From: JALVCQ01 sp964452325
GTDB lineage: Bacteria > Bacteroidota > Bacteroidia > JAADEI01 > JALVCQ01
DNA: 13,023 bases
Assembly: GCA_964452325.1 (NCBI GenBank)
Contig: CAYVLB010000048.1
Span: forward strand, 1 to 13,023
Direction of reading: 5' to 3'
Shown here: one piece after another, positions 6,235 to 13,023 of the stretch
Position numbering within the stretch: the first letter of the stretch is position 1
Layout of the letters: each line of letters starts with the position of its first letter
Notes under the pieces: model-generated
The model's input: the letters and a program-made list of their open reading frames with translations, nothing else
The model's database searches: none
What the model was told of the DNA's origin: nothing
Program-made: the position numbers and the translations under genes

Positions 6235-9087
6235 TTATTCTTGGGAGGAGTCGTTGATTGTGGGTTGGGTATGGGCTTGAATTTGGCGAATTACCTCGGC
6301 AAGATAGGGGGCGGTAGCTGAATTCGAGTCAGATGCTACTTGTGAAGGGGTGCCCTCGGCGATAATCGTACCTCCTTCTGGGCCAGATCCGGGGCCAAGA
6401 TCGATGATGTAGTCGGCAGCGGCAGCAAATTCCATGTTGTGTTCGATGGCGATGACGGTATTGTTGCGTTGGGTTAGGCGGCGAATGGCTTTCACCAGTT
6501 TCCGTATATCTTGAAAATGGAGGCCGGTGGTGGGTTCATCTAAAAAGAAGATGTTGTTTTTCAGGCTTCGTCGGGCCAAAGCTCGCACGATCTTAAGTCG
6601 CTGGCTTTCTCCACCCGAGAGTGTAGGAGAGGGCTGTCCCAGCCGGAGATATCCCAGCCCTACTTCTTCGAGCAGTTGGAGTTTGGGAGCGATGCGGGGA
6701 TGATCTTCAAACAGTTGCCGTGCTTCGCTGATGCTCATTTCGAGCACGTCGTGTATGCTATATCCTTTGTAGCGGACTTGAAGGACAGCAGGTTGGAATC
6801 GCCGCCCTCGGCAGGCCTGGCAAGGGATGAAGGTAGGTGGTAGAAATCGGCTTTCAAGGCGGATCATCCCAGCACCTTTGCATGTTTCACACCGTCCAGC
6901 TTTAACATTGAAGGAAAAGTGCGATTGGGTAAGTCCATAGAATCGGGCTACGGGAAGTGAAGCCATAAGGTTGCGAATGTGGCTGTATACACCGATGTAG
7001 GTGGCGGGTATTGATCGGGCGGTTTTCCCGATGGGTGTTTGGTCCACCGCATAAACACCTTCGATGTTTTCGTCATGTTCGAGGGCTTGGTATGGAAGTG
7101 GGGGCGGTGCGATCATATTGCGGCGTCGAGCCAAAGCAGGATACAATGTTTCCATGATCAGCGAAGATTTCCCCGACCCTGAACGCCCTGTTATACAGAT
7201 GAAATGGCCGAGGGGAATACGTAGGGTGATGTTGTGCAGGTTATGGCCACATGCACCACGAAGAATTAGTTGGGTTGAGTGAGAAGAAGGAATATGTTCG
7301 GATAGGGAAGCGACGATGCGTTGTCCACTGAGGTATTGGGCGGTGAGGGTGGATGTTTTGAGTATTTCATCGGGTGGTCCTTCGGCAACGATTTGTCCAC
7401 CTTTTGGTCCTTGGCCGGGTCCCATATCGATGATGTGGTCTGCGGCAAGCATTGTTTCGCGGTCATGTTCTACCACGATGACGGAATTGCCCATGTTGCG
7501 TAAGGTTTTGAGTGCGCTGACCATTCGTTGGTTGTCGGAAGGATGAAGTCCGATACTGGGTTCATCAAGGATGTATATCACGTGGACCATCCGACTGCTT
7601 ATGTGTTGAGCTAATCGGACGCGTTGGAGCTCCCCACCAGAGAGGGTATGAAGTGGTCGATGGAGATGTAGATATCCAAGCCCGGTGTTGAGTAGGAATC
7701 CGATCTTTTGGTGTAGTTCGGGGACTAATTCTTGGGCAACGCGTTGATGACGTTCAGAAAGATGGGTAGTAATGTTGCCAAGGAATATGGCTAATTCATC
7801 AACAGTCATAGTTGCCAGTTCTCCGAGATGCCGTCCGCCAATTCGAAAAAGGAAAGCTTCGTGGCGTAGCCGCATTCCTTGACAATCTTGGCATGTGTGA
7901 AATCGGAGCCACCCTTCTTTGGAAAGTTGTTGAATGACTTCGTCGTTCCAGTGCTTCACCAACCCTTGCAGTCCTTTAAAGTGAAGGGTAAAGTATCCAT
8001 GCGGTTTCCAGTAGAATTCGATGACTTGGTTGTTGCCTTCCATCAGCAGTCGATATTGGGCAGTGGACATCTGCCCTAAGGGAGTGTTGAGGGGTAGATA
8101 TTCTAATTCAGCAACTTTTCTGAAAAAGGCGTCGAAGTAGCCTGGAGTGTTGAAGGATTGGTCGAGCACATGAACGATTTGTTTGAGGGTGGACATCCGG
8201 ATTTTGTCAGGGTTGAACTGCCATTCTTCTCCGATGCCTCTGCATCGGGGGCACCACCCTTGGGAACGGTTAAACGAAAAGAGGTTGGGATCGGGAGAAG
8301 CCATGGAAAAGCCAGTCTCCGGGTCGATCAGTTCGCGAGAGAAGTAATAAACCTTACCATCGGGTGTGGTGATGATGAGTTGACCTTTGCCCAGGTTTAG
8401 GCACTGACGGATAGCGTTATCGAGTCGTCGGGAAGGTGTGGGACGGGGGGTGAGGGTGTCTACCAATACCTCGATCGTGTGGGTATGATAGCGACTGAGT
8501 TGGAGCAATTCCCAACGATTGACCTCATATACTTCGCCGTCAATACGGGCTTTGCGGAATCCCATGCGGGCCAGCCTGCGGAGGAGGTGTGAATAGTGGC
8601 CTCGACGTTGACGTATCACTGGTGCCCATAATCCGATTTTGACGTTTCGAAATCGTTCACAGATAAGTTCTCGCAGTTGTGAGAAGGTGAACTGTTGAAG
8701 GGGGCGCCCTTCCGGCGAATATCCCTGTGCTGCTCGGGCAAAAAGAACCCGTAGCAAGTCATAGATTTCGGTAGTAGTGCCCAGGGTTGATCGGGGATTG
8801 TGGCTGATTCCTTGTTGGGCCAGGGCAATAACTGGGCCCAAATGATCAATACGTTCCACCTTAGGGCGTGGAAGGGGGGGCATGAATCGACGGAGGTAGG
8901 GGCTAAATGCCTCCAGAAACCGACGTTGCCCTTCTTGATACAGAGTATCGAAGACCAACGAAGACTTACCGCCACCACTTACGCCTGTGACCACTACCAG
9001 TTGGTTACGGGGAATGTCGACAGTAATTCCCCGCAGGTTGTGTTCGCGGGCATTAACTATTCGAATCGGAGGAGTATCCATCGACAT
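6235..9087 (-). CDS. uvrA: Excinuclease ABC subunit A, complete
   Basis: DNA damage-recognition ATPase of nucleotide excision repair, which loads UvrB at lesions; about 950 residues, full length. Numbered from the ATG at 9087: first Walker A GVSGGGKSS (35-43); NPRSTLGTTTEIYDLL block (97-112); UvrB-binding domain with WAPVIRQRRGHYSHLL and MGFRKARIDGEVYEV (about 154-189); CPRC 279/282; CQDC 399/402; signature LSGGE (482); ILDEPSIGLH (506-515); second Walker A GRSGSGKSS (634-642); zinc finger CETC/CQAC (733, 736, 756, 759); second LSGGE (823); FLDEPTTGLH (848-857). The frame is open to an ATG at 9168, with further ATGs at 9111 and 9081. I prefer 9087 because the family starts only a few residues before the I-x-I-x-x-A-R-x-H-N-L block. 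The first Walker A has Gly where Ser is usual. Nothing else lies on this strand nearby, so it is probably monocistronic. Confidence 0.95.
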   Translation of the reverse strand: MSMDTPPIRIVNAREHNLRGITVDIPRNQLVVVTGVSGGGKSSLVFDTLYQEGQRRFLEAFSPYLRRFMPPLPRPKVERIDHLGPVIALAQQGISHNPRSTLGTTTEIYDLLRVLFARAAQGYSPEGRPLQQFTFSQLRELICERFRNVKIGLWAPVIRQRRGHYSHLLRRLARMGFRKARIDGEVYEVNRWELLQLSRYHTHTIEVLVDTLTPRPTPSRRLDNAIRQCLNLGKGQLIITTPDGKVYYFSRELIDPETGFSMASPDPNLFSFNRSQGWCPRCRGIGEEWQFNPDKIRMSTLKQIVHVLDQSFNTPGYFDAFFRKVAELEYLPLNTPLGQMSTAQYRLLMEGNNQVIEFYWKPHGYFTLHFKGLQGLVKHWNDEVIQQLSKEGWLRFHTCQDCQGMRLRHEAFLFRIGGRHLGELATMTVDELAIFLGNITTHLSERHQRVAQELVPELHQKIGFLLNTGLGYLHLHRPLHTLSGGELQRVRLAQHISSRMVHVIYILDEPSIGLHPSDNQRMVSALKTLRNMGNSVIVVEHDRETMLAADHIIDMGPGQGPKGGQIVAEGPPDEILKTSTLTAQYLSGQRIVASLSEHIPSSHSTQLILRGACGHNLHNITLRIPLGHFICITGRSGSGKSSLIMETLYPALARRRNMIAPPPLPYQALEHDENIEGVYAVDQTPIGKTARSIPATYIGVYSHIRNLMASLPVARFYGLTQSHFSFNVKAGRCETCKGAGMIRLESRFLPPTFIPCQACRGRRFQPAVLQVRYKGYSIHDVLEMSISEARQLFEDHPRIAPKLQLLEEVGLGYLRLGQPSPTLSGGESQRLKIVRALARRSLKNNIFFLDEPTTGLHFQDIRKLVKAIRRLTQRNNTVIAIEHNMEFAAAADYIIDLGPGSGPEGGTIIAEGTPSQVASDSNSATAPYLAEVIRQIQAHTQPTINDSSQE

Positions 9088-9204
9088 ATGTTTTGGCAGG
9101 ACCGATGACATTCCCGAAGTTGGCAAAATAATAACACTAAATCCCTGTTTTTGTTTCGCTTGGTGCAATGGAACATAATTTTCAAGAAAGCTTTATGGTG
9201 GCGC

Positions 9205-9233
9205 ATTGGGCTAAGGGCACCCTTCTATATTTG
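9205..9233 (+). promoter_or_regulatory. Bacteroidota-type promoter for tRNA-Leu
   Basis: ATTG (9205-9208), a 17-nt spacer and TATATTTG (9226-9233) fit the TTTG / TAnnTTTG pattern, with an exact -7 match. Transcription would begin near 9240, about 15 bp before the tRNA, which is a normal 5' leader. It may also drive tig-clpP-clpX, since no clear promoter lies between the tRNA and tig. Confidence 0.5.
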
Positions 9234-9255
9234 CACTCACATTATGTAGTTTTCA

Positions 9256-9340
9256 GCGGATGTGGCGGAATTGGTAGACGCGCCAGACTTAGGATCTGGT
9301 GCCGCAAGGCGTGGGGGTTCGAGTCCCCCCGTCCGCACCA
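9256..9340 (+). tRNA. tRNA-Leu, anticodon UAG
   Basis: An 85-nt class II tRNA. The acceptor stem pairs GCGGATG with CGTCCGC (one T-G pair), followed by discriminator A and an encoded CCA. The anticodon stem CCAGA/TCTGG encloses the loop CTTAGGA, putting TAG at 9290-9292; it reads CUA and probably other CUN leucine codons. A long variable arm (GCC-GCAA-GGC) and the T arm GGGGG-TTCGAGT-CCCCC are both present, as expected for leucine. It lies 31 bp upstream of tig on the same strand, between the divergent uvrA and the protease operon. Confidence 0.97.
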
Positions 9341-9371
9341 CTGCCGTTGATGGATCAACCAATTTGGAAGC

Positions 9372-10757
9372 ATGGAATTGAACAAAATTGCCCAGCAAGA
9401 TGGCCTGACACTATATGCAGCCGACGTTGCCCATGAGGCAATTCGTGAACATGTGCTTCGAGAATTAAAGCGGGTGAAAAAAACTGTTCAGCTGCCGGGA
9501 TTTCGAAAGGGAAAAGTGCCCCTGGGTATGTTACGTCGGATGATGCAGTCGCGTGTAGAATCGGAACTACGGGACGAAAAACTGCGATCGATAATCACCC
9601 AGCGATTCCAAAATCCTGATGCTCCCGAGGTCCTGCTGCCCATTGTGTTGAAGGACGAACAACGAGATGAGACAGGATGGCATTTTCACTTCGTAGAAGT
9701 GCCGACACCCATTTTCCCACTCAACTTGCAAGTATCGAATTTCCCCGAACGCATTGAAGTGAGGTTGACCGACGAGGATGTGGATGCCGAAGTGGAAGAA
9801 ATTCGCAAAAACCACCTTTCCCTTAAGCCCGTGGAAGCCTTGGAACAATCTCCCCAATATCCTCAACGCTTGCTGGCTGAAGTAGTGGAGTTGGGAGATA
9901 ATGGTAATGAACTCGAAGGTGGCATTCGGAAAAACGTCATTTGGATGTGGGAAGATCTGCCGGAAGGTTTGCGGTCTCAGCTGGTAGGCAAACGGAAGGG
10001 CGACGAGCTTGAGGTCAATCTTCGAAATTACTTTGAGGGCAAGGAAGCGCAATTGGCTGCCCTTTTAGAGACAGAAGAGCATGCGGCCAAAGATCTGTCG
10101 GATCGGGTGGTATTACGGAATATCGTTCCATATGTGATCATTTTGCCGGAGGTAAACGAGGACTTTATTCGGAAAGTGTTTCCTAATCTTGAGGAACCTA
10201 CCGAGGAGAACTTTCGGGAACAGGCCCGCCAAAATGCCCATTCTTATTGGAATCAAAAAGCTCGCCGGTGGTGGGAAGCGAAGATCCGCAAACAGCTTAT
10301 CTCGGAAAACGATATAGAACTTCCTCAGGATGCCATCAAGTCGTGGTATGCAGCTGCTTTTCAACGTTCTGATTCTGTGGATGACCTGCTCAGTAGCCAA
10401 GAGTGGGAGCAGTTGAAATGGGGGGTTGTGGTGCGCAATCATGCCATTACGCAGCGTGATGCTGCTTCGATGGAAGAGCTACGTAAAATGGCGGCGACGT
10501 ATGCCTACCGAGAAGCCATCCAAGAACGGCAGCAACCTACCGATGAATTCCTTAATCAACGCATGGCCCTTTACTTATATCATCCGTATTACCGATATTT
10601 ACTTCATACGGATGTGTGGGAAGAACATTTTTTTGAATGGATTCAGAAAGAGGTTACCAGCCGGACGGTTGATTTGAAGGAGTTTTTGCAAGAATGGTCT
10701 GAAGTTCAACACACCCAAGAAGCATTGGAAGCGAACGACTCAAAATCGACTGGATAA
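9372..10757 (+). CDS. tig: Trigger factor (ribosome-associated chaperone)
   Basis: Chaperone that binds the ribosomal exit tunnel and shields nascent chains; 461 residues, the usual size in Bacteroidota. The ribosome-docking signature GFRKGKVP is at 43-50 in the N-terminal domain, followed by LGMLRRMM. The middle segment (about 155-250), where an FKBP-like prolyl isomerase domain is expected, keeps only a loose resemblance (LLAEVVELGDNGNELEGG), so isomerase activity is doubtful. The C-terminal arm region is helical, acidic and rich in Trp and Tyr. The ATG at 9372 is the first in the frame after the tRNA, and no Shine-Dalgarno sequence is evident. The stop TAA shares its last A with the clpP ATG, indicating coupling with the protease genes. 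The tig-clpP-clpX order is widely conserved in bacteria and supports the call despite the divergent sequence. Confidence 0.93.
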   Translation: MELNKIAQQDGLTLYAADVAHEAIREHVLRELKRVKKTVQLPGFRKGKVPLGMLRRMMQSRVESELRDEKLRSIITQRFQNPDAPEVLLPIVLKDEQRDETGWHFHFVEVPTPIFPLNLQVSNFPERIEVRLTDEDVDAEVEEIRKNHLSLKPVEALEQSPQYPQRLLAEVVELGDNGNELEGGIRKNVIWMWEDLPEGLRSQLVGKRKGDELEVNLRNYFEGKEAQLAALLETEEHAAKDLSDRVVLRNIVPYVIILPEVNEDFIRKVFPNLEEPTEENFREQARQNAHSYWNQKARRWWEAKIRKQLISENDIELPQDAIKSWYAAAFQRSDSVDDLLSSQEWEQLKWGVVVRNHAITQRDAASMEELRKMAATYAYREAIQERQQPTDEFLNQRMALYLYHPYYRYLLHTDVWEEHFFEWIQKEVTSRTVDLKEFLQEWSEVQHTQEALEANDSKSTG

Positions 10758-11446
10758 TGAAGCCTGCTAACATTGGTGAAGAGTTTCGAAAGTATGCCCG
10801 TGGGCATCATGGCATCGGTTCCCTCCGAATGCATCAATATGAACAGATGATTGGCGCTTATATTACGCCCAATATCATTGAAGAGCGTCCGATGAACATT
10901 GCTGTGATGGACGTATTTTCTCGGCTGATGATGGATCGTATTGTTTTTCTGGGTGTGCCAATCAATGACGATGTGTCCAACATTATCCAGGCCCAGTTGT
11001 TGTTTTTGGAGTCCAGCGATTCGAGCCAGGAAATACAGATGTACATCAACAGCCCGGGAGGGAGTGTGTATGCAGGCTTGGGGATTTATGATACCATGCA
11101 ATACGTTGCTCCGGATGTGGTGACGATTTGTACTTCACTGGCAGCATCGATGGCTGCGATTTTACTAGCGGCGGGAGAATCGGGTAAGCGCTATGCCCTG
11201 CCCCATGCCCGTGTGATGATTCATCAACCGTTGGGAGGCGTGCAAGGTCAAGCTGCTGACATTGAAATCACTGCCCGAGAAATCTTACGGTTGCGTGATG
11301 AGCTTTATCAGATCCTTTCTAATCATACGGGCCAGAAGGTAGACAAGATTGCGGATGATGCGGACCGTGACTTCTGGATGCGTGCCGATGAAGCCAAGGA
11401 CTATGGCATTGTTGACGAAGTGCTTGTTCCCAAAAAGCGACGTTGA
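10757..11446 (+). CDS. clpP: ATP-dependent Clp protease proteolytic subunit ClpP
   Basis: Serine peptidase that forms a tetradecameric chamber and degrades proteins fed in by a Clp ATPase; 229 residues. The catalytic triad is visible as Ser131 (LAASMAA), His156 (VMIHQPLGG) and Asp205 (DADRDFW), with spacings of 25 and 49 that equal those of E. coli ClpP. The oxyanion/handle motif SPGGSVYAGLGIYDTM (99-114) is intact. The extended N-terminus with EFRKYARGHHGI before YITPNIIEER is typical of Bacteroidota ClpP. By analogy with E. coli, some of it may be removed as a propeptide near residues 30-35. The residues before the nucleophile read TSLAASMA rather than the TGMAASMA I expect in this phylum. 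The start overlaps the tig stop by one base. clpX follows within 14 bp, so the pair should be made together. Confidence 0.96.
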   Translation: MKPANIGEEFRKYARGHHGIGSLRMHQYEQMIGAYITPNIIEERPMNIAVMDVFSRLMMDRIVFLGVPINDDVSNIIQAQLLFLESSDSSQEIQMYINSPGGSVYAGLGIYDTMQYVAPDVVTICTSLAASMAAILLAAGESGKRYALPHARVMIHQPLGGVQGQAADIEITAREILRLRDELYQILSNHTGQKVDKIADDADRDFWMRADEAKDYGIVDEVLVPKKRR

Positions 11447-11460
11447 TAAGTGCTACGCTG

Positions 11461-12549
11461 ATGATTGCACAGGTTGCTGATGCACAGGGTGGAACTTCGG
11501 CACCCGATCCAACTCCTATCCTCGTTTACCCGGAAGATATTAAAGCATATCTTGACCAATACGTTGTGGGGCAGGACTATGCAAAGAAGGTGATTGCTGT
11601 TGCCATTTACAATCACTATAAGCGGTTGATGAGCCGTCAGAGCGTTCGTGATGTCGAGATTGAAAAATCGAATATCCTCCTTATCGGTCCCACGGGTACA
11701 GGCAAGACCCTTATTGCCCGTACTATTGCCCGACTACTTCAGGTTCCATTTGCCATTGCTGATGCCACAACACTCACCGAAGCCGGATATGTGGGAGAAG
11801 ACGTAGAAACCATTATTACACGGATCTTGCAGGCGTGCAATTATAACGTGGCTGCTGCCGAACGTGGCATTGTTTATTTGGATGAGATTGATAAAATCTC
11901 CCGCAAGTCGGAAAACCCCAGTATCACCCGTGATGTTTCGGGAGAAGGTGTTCAACAGGCCTTGCTCAAAATTGTTGAAGGCACTACCGTGATGGTTCCA
12001 CCGCAGGGTGGCCGCAAACATCCTGAACAGCCGCTTATACCGGTGGATACTTCCCAGATTCTTTTCATTGCGGGGGGGGCATTTGACGGGCTTGAAAAGA
12101 TCATTCGCCAGCGCTTGCGTAGCCGAGCAATAGGGTTCCGATCGCCGATTAATCCTGAAGCCGAAGAAAATCCGTTGATGCATGTCCAACCAGAGGACCT
12201 CAAACGTTTTGGCATTATCCCCGAGCTGATCGGGCGTTTTCCTGTTATCGCACATCTTGACCCTCTCGATAAAGCCACCTTACGGCAAATTCTTATCAAA
12301 CCCCGCAATGCGGTGTTGCGCCAATATCAGGCATTGTTCCGGTTGGATGAGGTGACCCTTGAATTTACAGAAGAAGCGCTTGATGCTATTGTCGAGGAGG
12401 CCATGCGACTTAAAATGGGCGCGCGAAGCCTACGCAGTGTAGTTGAGAAAATTTTGATGGATTACATGTTCGAAATCCGGAATTATCGTGGGAAGACGGT
12501 CCGCATTGACCGTGCCGAAGTGCAGGCGAAATTGCCATACGCCGCCTAA
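11461..12549 (+). CDS. clpX: ClpX-type AAA+ unfoldase lacking the N-terminal zinc-binding domain
   Basis: Hexameric ATPase that recognises, unfolds and translocates substrates into ClpP; 362 residues from the ATG at 11461, against about 410-425 for usual ClpX. The AAA+ core is complete: LDQYVVGQDYAKK; Walker A GPTGTGKT (76-83); pore-1 loop GYVG (109-112); Walker B YLDEID (139-144); RKH loop (185-187); ClpP-docking IGF loop (224-226); arginine finger region ELIGRFPV (255-262); sensor 2 GARSLR (320-325). The usual four-cysteine zinc module at the N-terminus is absent, and the whole protein has one cysteine. An alternative TTG at 11443 overlaps the clpP stop and adds only six residues. The frame closes upstream with TGA at 11413-11415, inside clpP, so no missing domain can be recovered. 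The intact IGF loop and neighbouring clpP imply a working ClpXP. Confidence 0.94.
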   Translation: MIAQVADAQGGTSAPDPTPILVYPEDIKAYLDQYVVGQDYAKKVIAVAIYNHYKRLMSRQSVRDVEIEKSNILLIGPTGTGKTLIARTIARLLQVPFAIADATTLTEAGYVGEDVETIITRILQACNYNVAAAERGIVYLDEIDKISRKSENPSITRDVSGEGVQQALLKIVEGTTVMVPPQGGRKHPEQPLIPVDTSQILFIAGGAFDGLEKIIRQRLRSRAIGFRSPINPEAEENPLMHVQPEDLKRFGIIPELIGRFPVIAHLDPLDKATLRQILIKPRNAVLRQYQALFRLDEVTLEFTEEALDAIVEEAMRLKMGARSLRSVVEKILMDYMFEIRNYRGKTVRIDRAEVQAKLPYAA

Positions 12550-12560
12550 ATGGCGGACTT

Positions 12561-13023
12561 GTGAACATCCAACACCTTTCCTTTCGGCAATGGGAACAGC
12601 GGGCATGGCACCCTGCCGCTACTTTTTTTCATACTCCACAGTGGTTTTCCGCATGGCATCGCTGGAGAGGCGATGATATCCTGGCTGTTGAGTGGGAAGG
12701 CATCGGATGGGTCCCACTGGCGATTCGGGGAAAGACAGCCTCTTCTTCGCCGCCGGGGGTATATGGCGGTCCGGTACCGTATCCTCCCACACACCCACAG
12801 CGCCTTTGGGAACGACTTTTTGAATGGATGGAAAGGGAAGGTTTGCGCTTCGAGACATTGTGCCTGACACCTCCCCCCTCACCCGCTGAATCTTGGACCA
12901 CCTACGTGGCCATATTGCCCTCCTACCCTGCAACGATCATTCGACATTGGCGGGCTACCCATCGAAACTATTGGCGACGCACGCTCAGAAACGGTGTGGA
13001 GGTATCTCCGTTGACCTTGGCCA
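12561..13023 (+). CDS. Putative FemAB/GNAT-like acyl- or aminoacyltransferase (partial, runs off the right edge)
   Basis: The frame is open from a GTG at 12561 to the window end (154 codons), 11 bp after the clpX stop. No ATG occurs in this frame until far downstream, so GTG is the likely start. The product is rich in Trp, Pro and Arg. The beginning, with ATFFHTPQWFSAW (21-33), is followed by short strands, GWVPLAIRGK, VYGGPVPYPP, and then WRATHRNYWRRTLRNGVEVS near the edge. This order resembles FemAB-related and other GNAT-fold transferases: an early 'aTpFhtpeWl' block, a 'YGGP' turn, and a basic R-x-x-x-R-R segment before a 'G-V-x-V' strand. Such proteins often attach residues to peptidoglycan precursors or acylate polysaccharides. 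No catalytic assignment can be made from half a protein. It could be a distal member of the clp operon or merely adjacent. Confidence 0.6.
   Translation, partial: MNIQHLSFRQWEQRAWHPAATFFHTPQWFSAWHRWRGDDILAVEWEGIGWVPLAIRGKTASSSPPGVYGGPVPYPPTHPQRLWERLFEWMEREGLRFETLCLTPPPSPAESWTTYVAILPSYPATIIRHWRATHRNYWRRTLRNGVEVSPLTLA

Noticed and set aside
6205..6260. Possible bidirectional terminator between convergent dnaX and uvrA.
   Set aside because: Only 5 bp separate the stop codons, and the best pairing (TTCCC with GGGA) is short, has a loop of about 20 nt and lacks a T-run.
9168..9350. Plus-strand open frame covering the tRNA-Leu gene.
   Set aside because: It is explained by the tRNA sequence itself and the divergent uvrA upstream region. 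It has no family resemblance and no start signal.
9346..9359. GTTGAT-GG-ATCAAC dyad between tRNA-Leu and tig.
   Set aside because: The arms are short, the 2-base gap cannot form a stable loop, and no T-run follows. It is not a terminator, and evidence for an operator is too thin.
12542..12561. Small hairpin CCGCC-TAAAT-GGCGG over the clpX stop, and a 4-codon ATG...TGA frame at 12550-12564 overlapping the next GTG.
   Set aside because: A 5-bp stem without a T-tract is not a terminator, and a 4-codon frame of this kind is expected by chance.

Overview
The window looks like ordinary chromosome from a member of the Bacteroidota. The evidence is a ClpP with the long N-terminus typical of that phylum, an archaeal/eukaryotic-type prolyl-tRNA synthetase, a long trigger factor with a poorly conserved PPIase region, and an ECF sigma factor of a familiar Bacteroidota type. 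Several promoter-like sites also match the phylum's TAnnTTTG -7 element, and most genes lack a Shine-Dalgarno sequence. I cannot place it below phylum. No phage, insertion sequence, CRISPR array or defence island is visible, no stretch over 300 bases lacks a gene, and no gene shows a frameshift or internal stop.

Layout, left to right. (1) A UvrA paralogue on the minus strand, cut by the left edge, is divergent from an ECF sigma factor gene. The 39-bp gap between them holds a perfect inverted repeat. (2) The sigma gene ends at a strong rho-independent terminator, after which proS begins. (3) A TerC-family membrane protein gene follows and overlaps dnaX by 4 bp (ATGA). (4) dnaX converges on a second, complete uvrA on the minus strand, with 5 bp between their stops. 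(5) A tRNA-Leu(UAG) gene and the protein quality-control cluster tig-clpP-clpX follow on the plus strand, with tig and clpP overlapping by 1 bp. (6) The window ends inside a gene whose product resembles FemAB/GNAT-type aminoacyl or acyl transferases.

How the genes work together. Trigger factor receives nascent chains at the ribosome, and ClpX unfolds substrates for the ClpP protease. dnaX supplies the replisome clamp loader. The two UvrA proteins belong to nucleotide excision repair: the complete one has a canonical UvrB-binding domain, whereas the partial one has a divergent segment there. proS and the tRNA-Leu serve translation.

I did not find a convincing new system. The most notable observations are a ClpX without the usual N-terminal zinc-binding domain, for which there is no room upstream, and the compact divergent uvrA/ECF-sigma control region with its palindrome.
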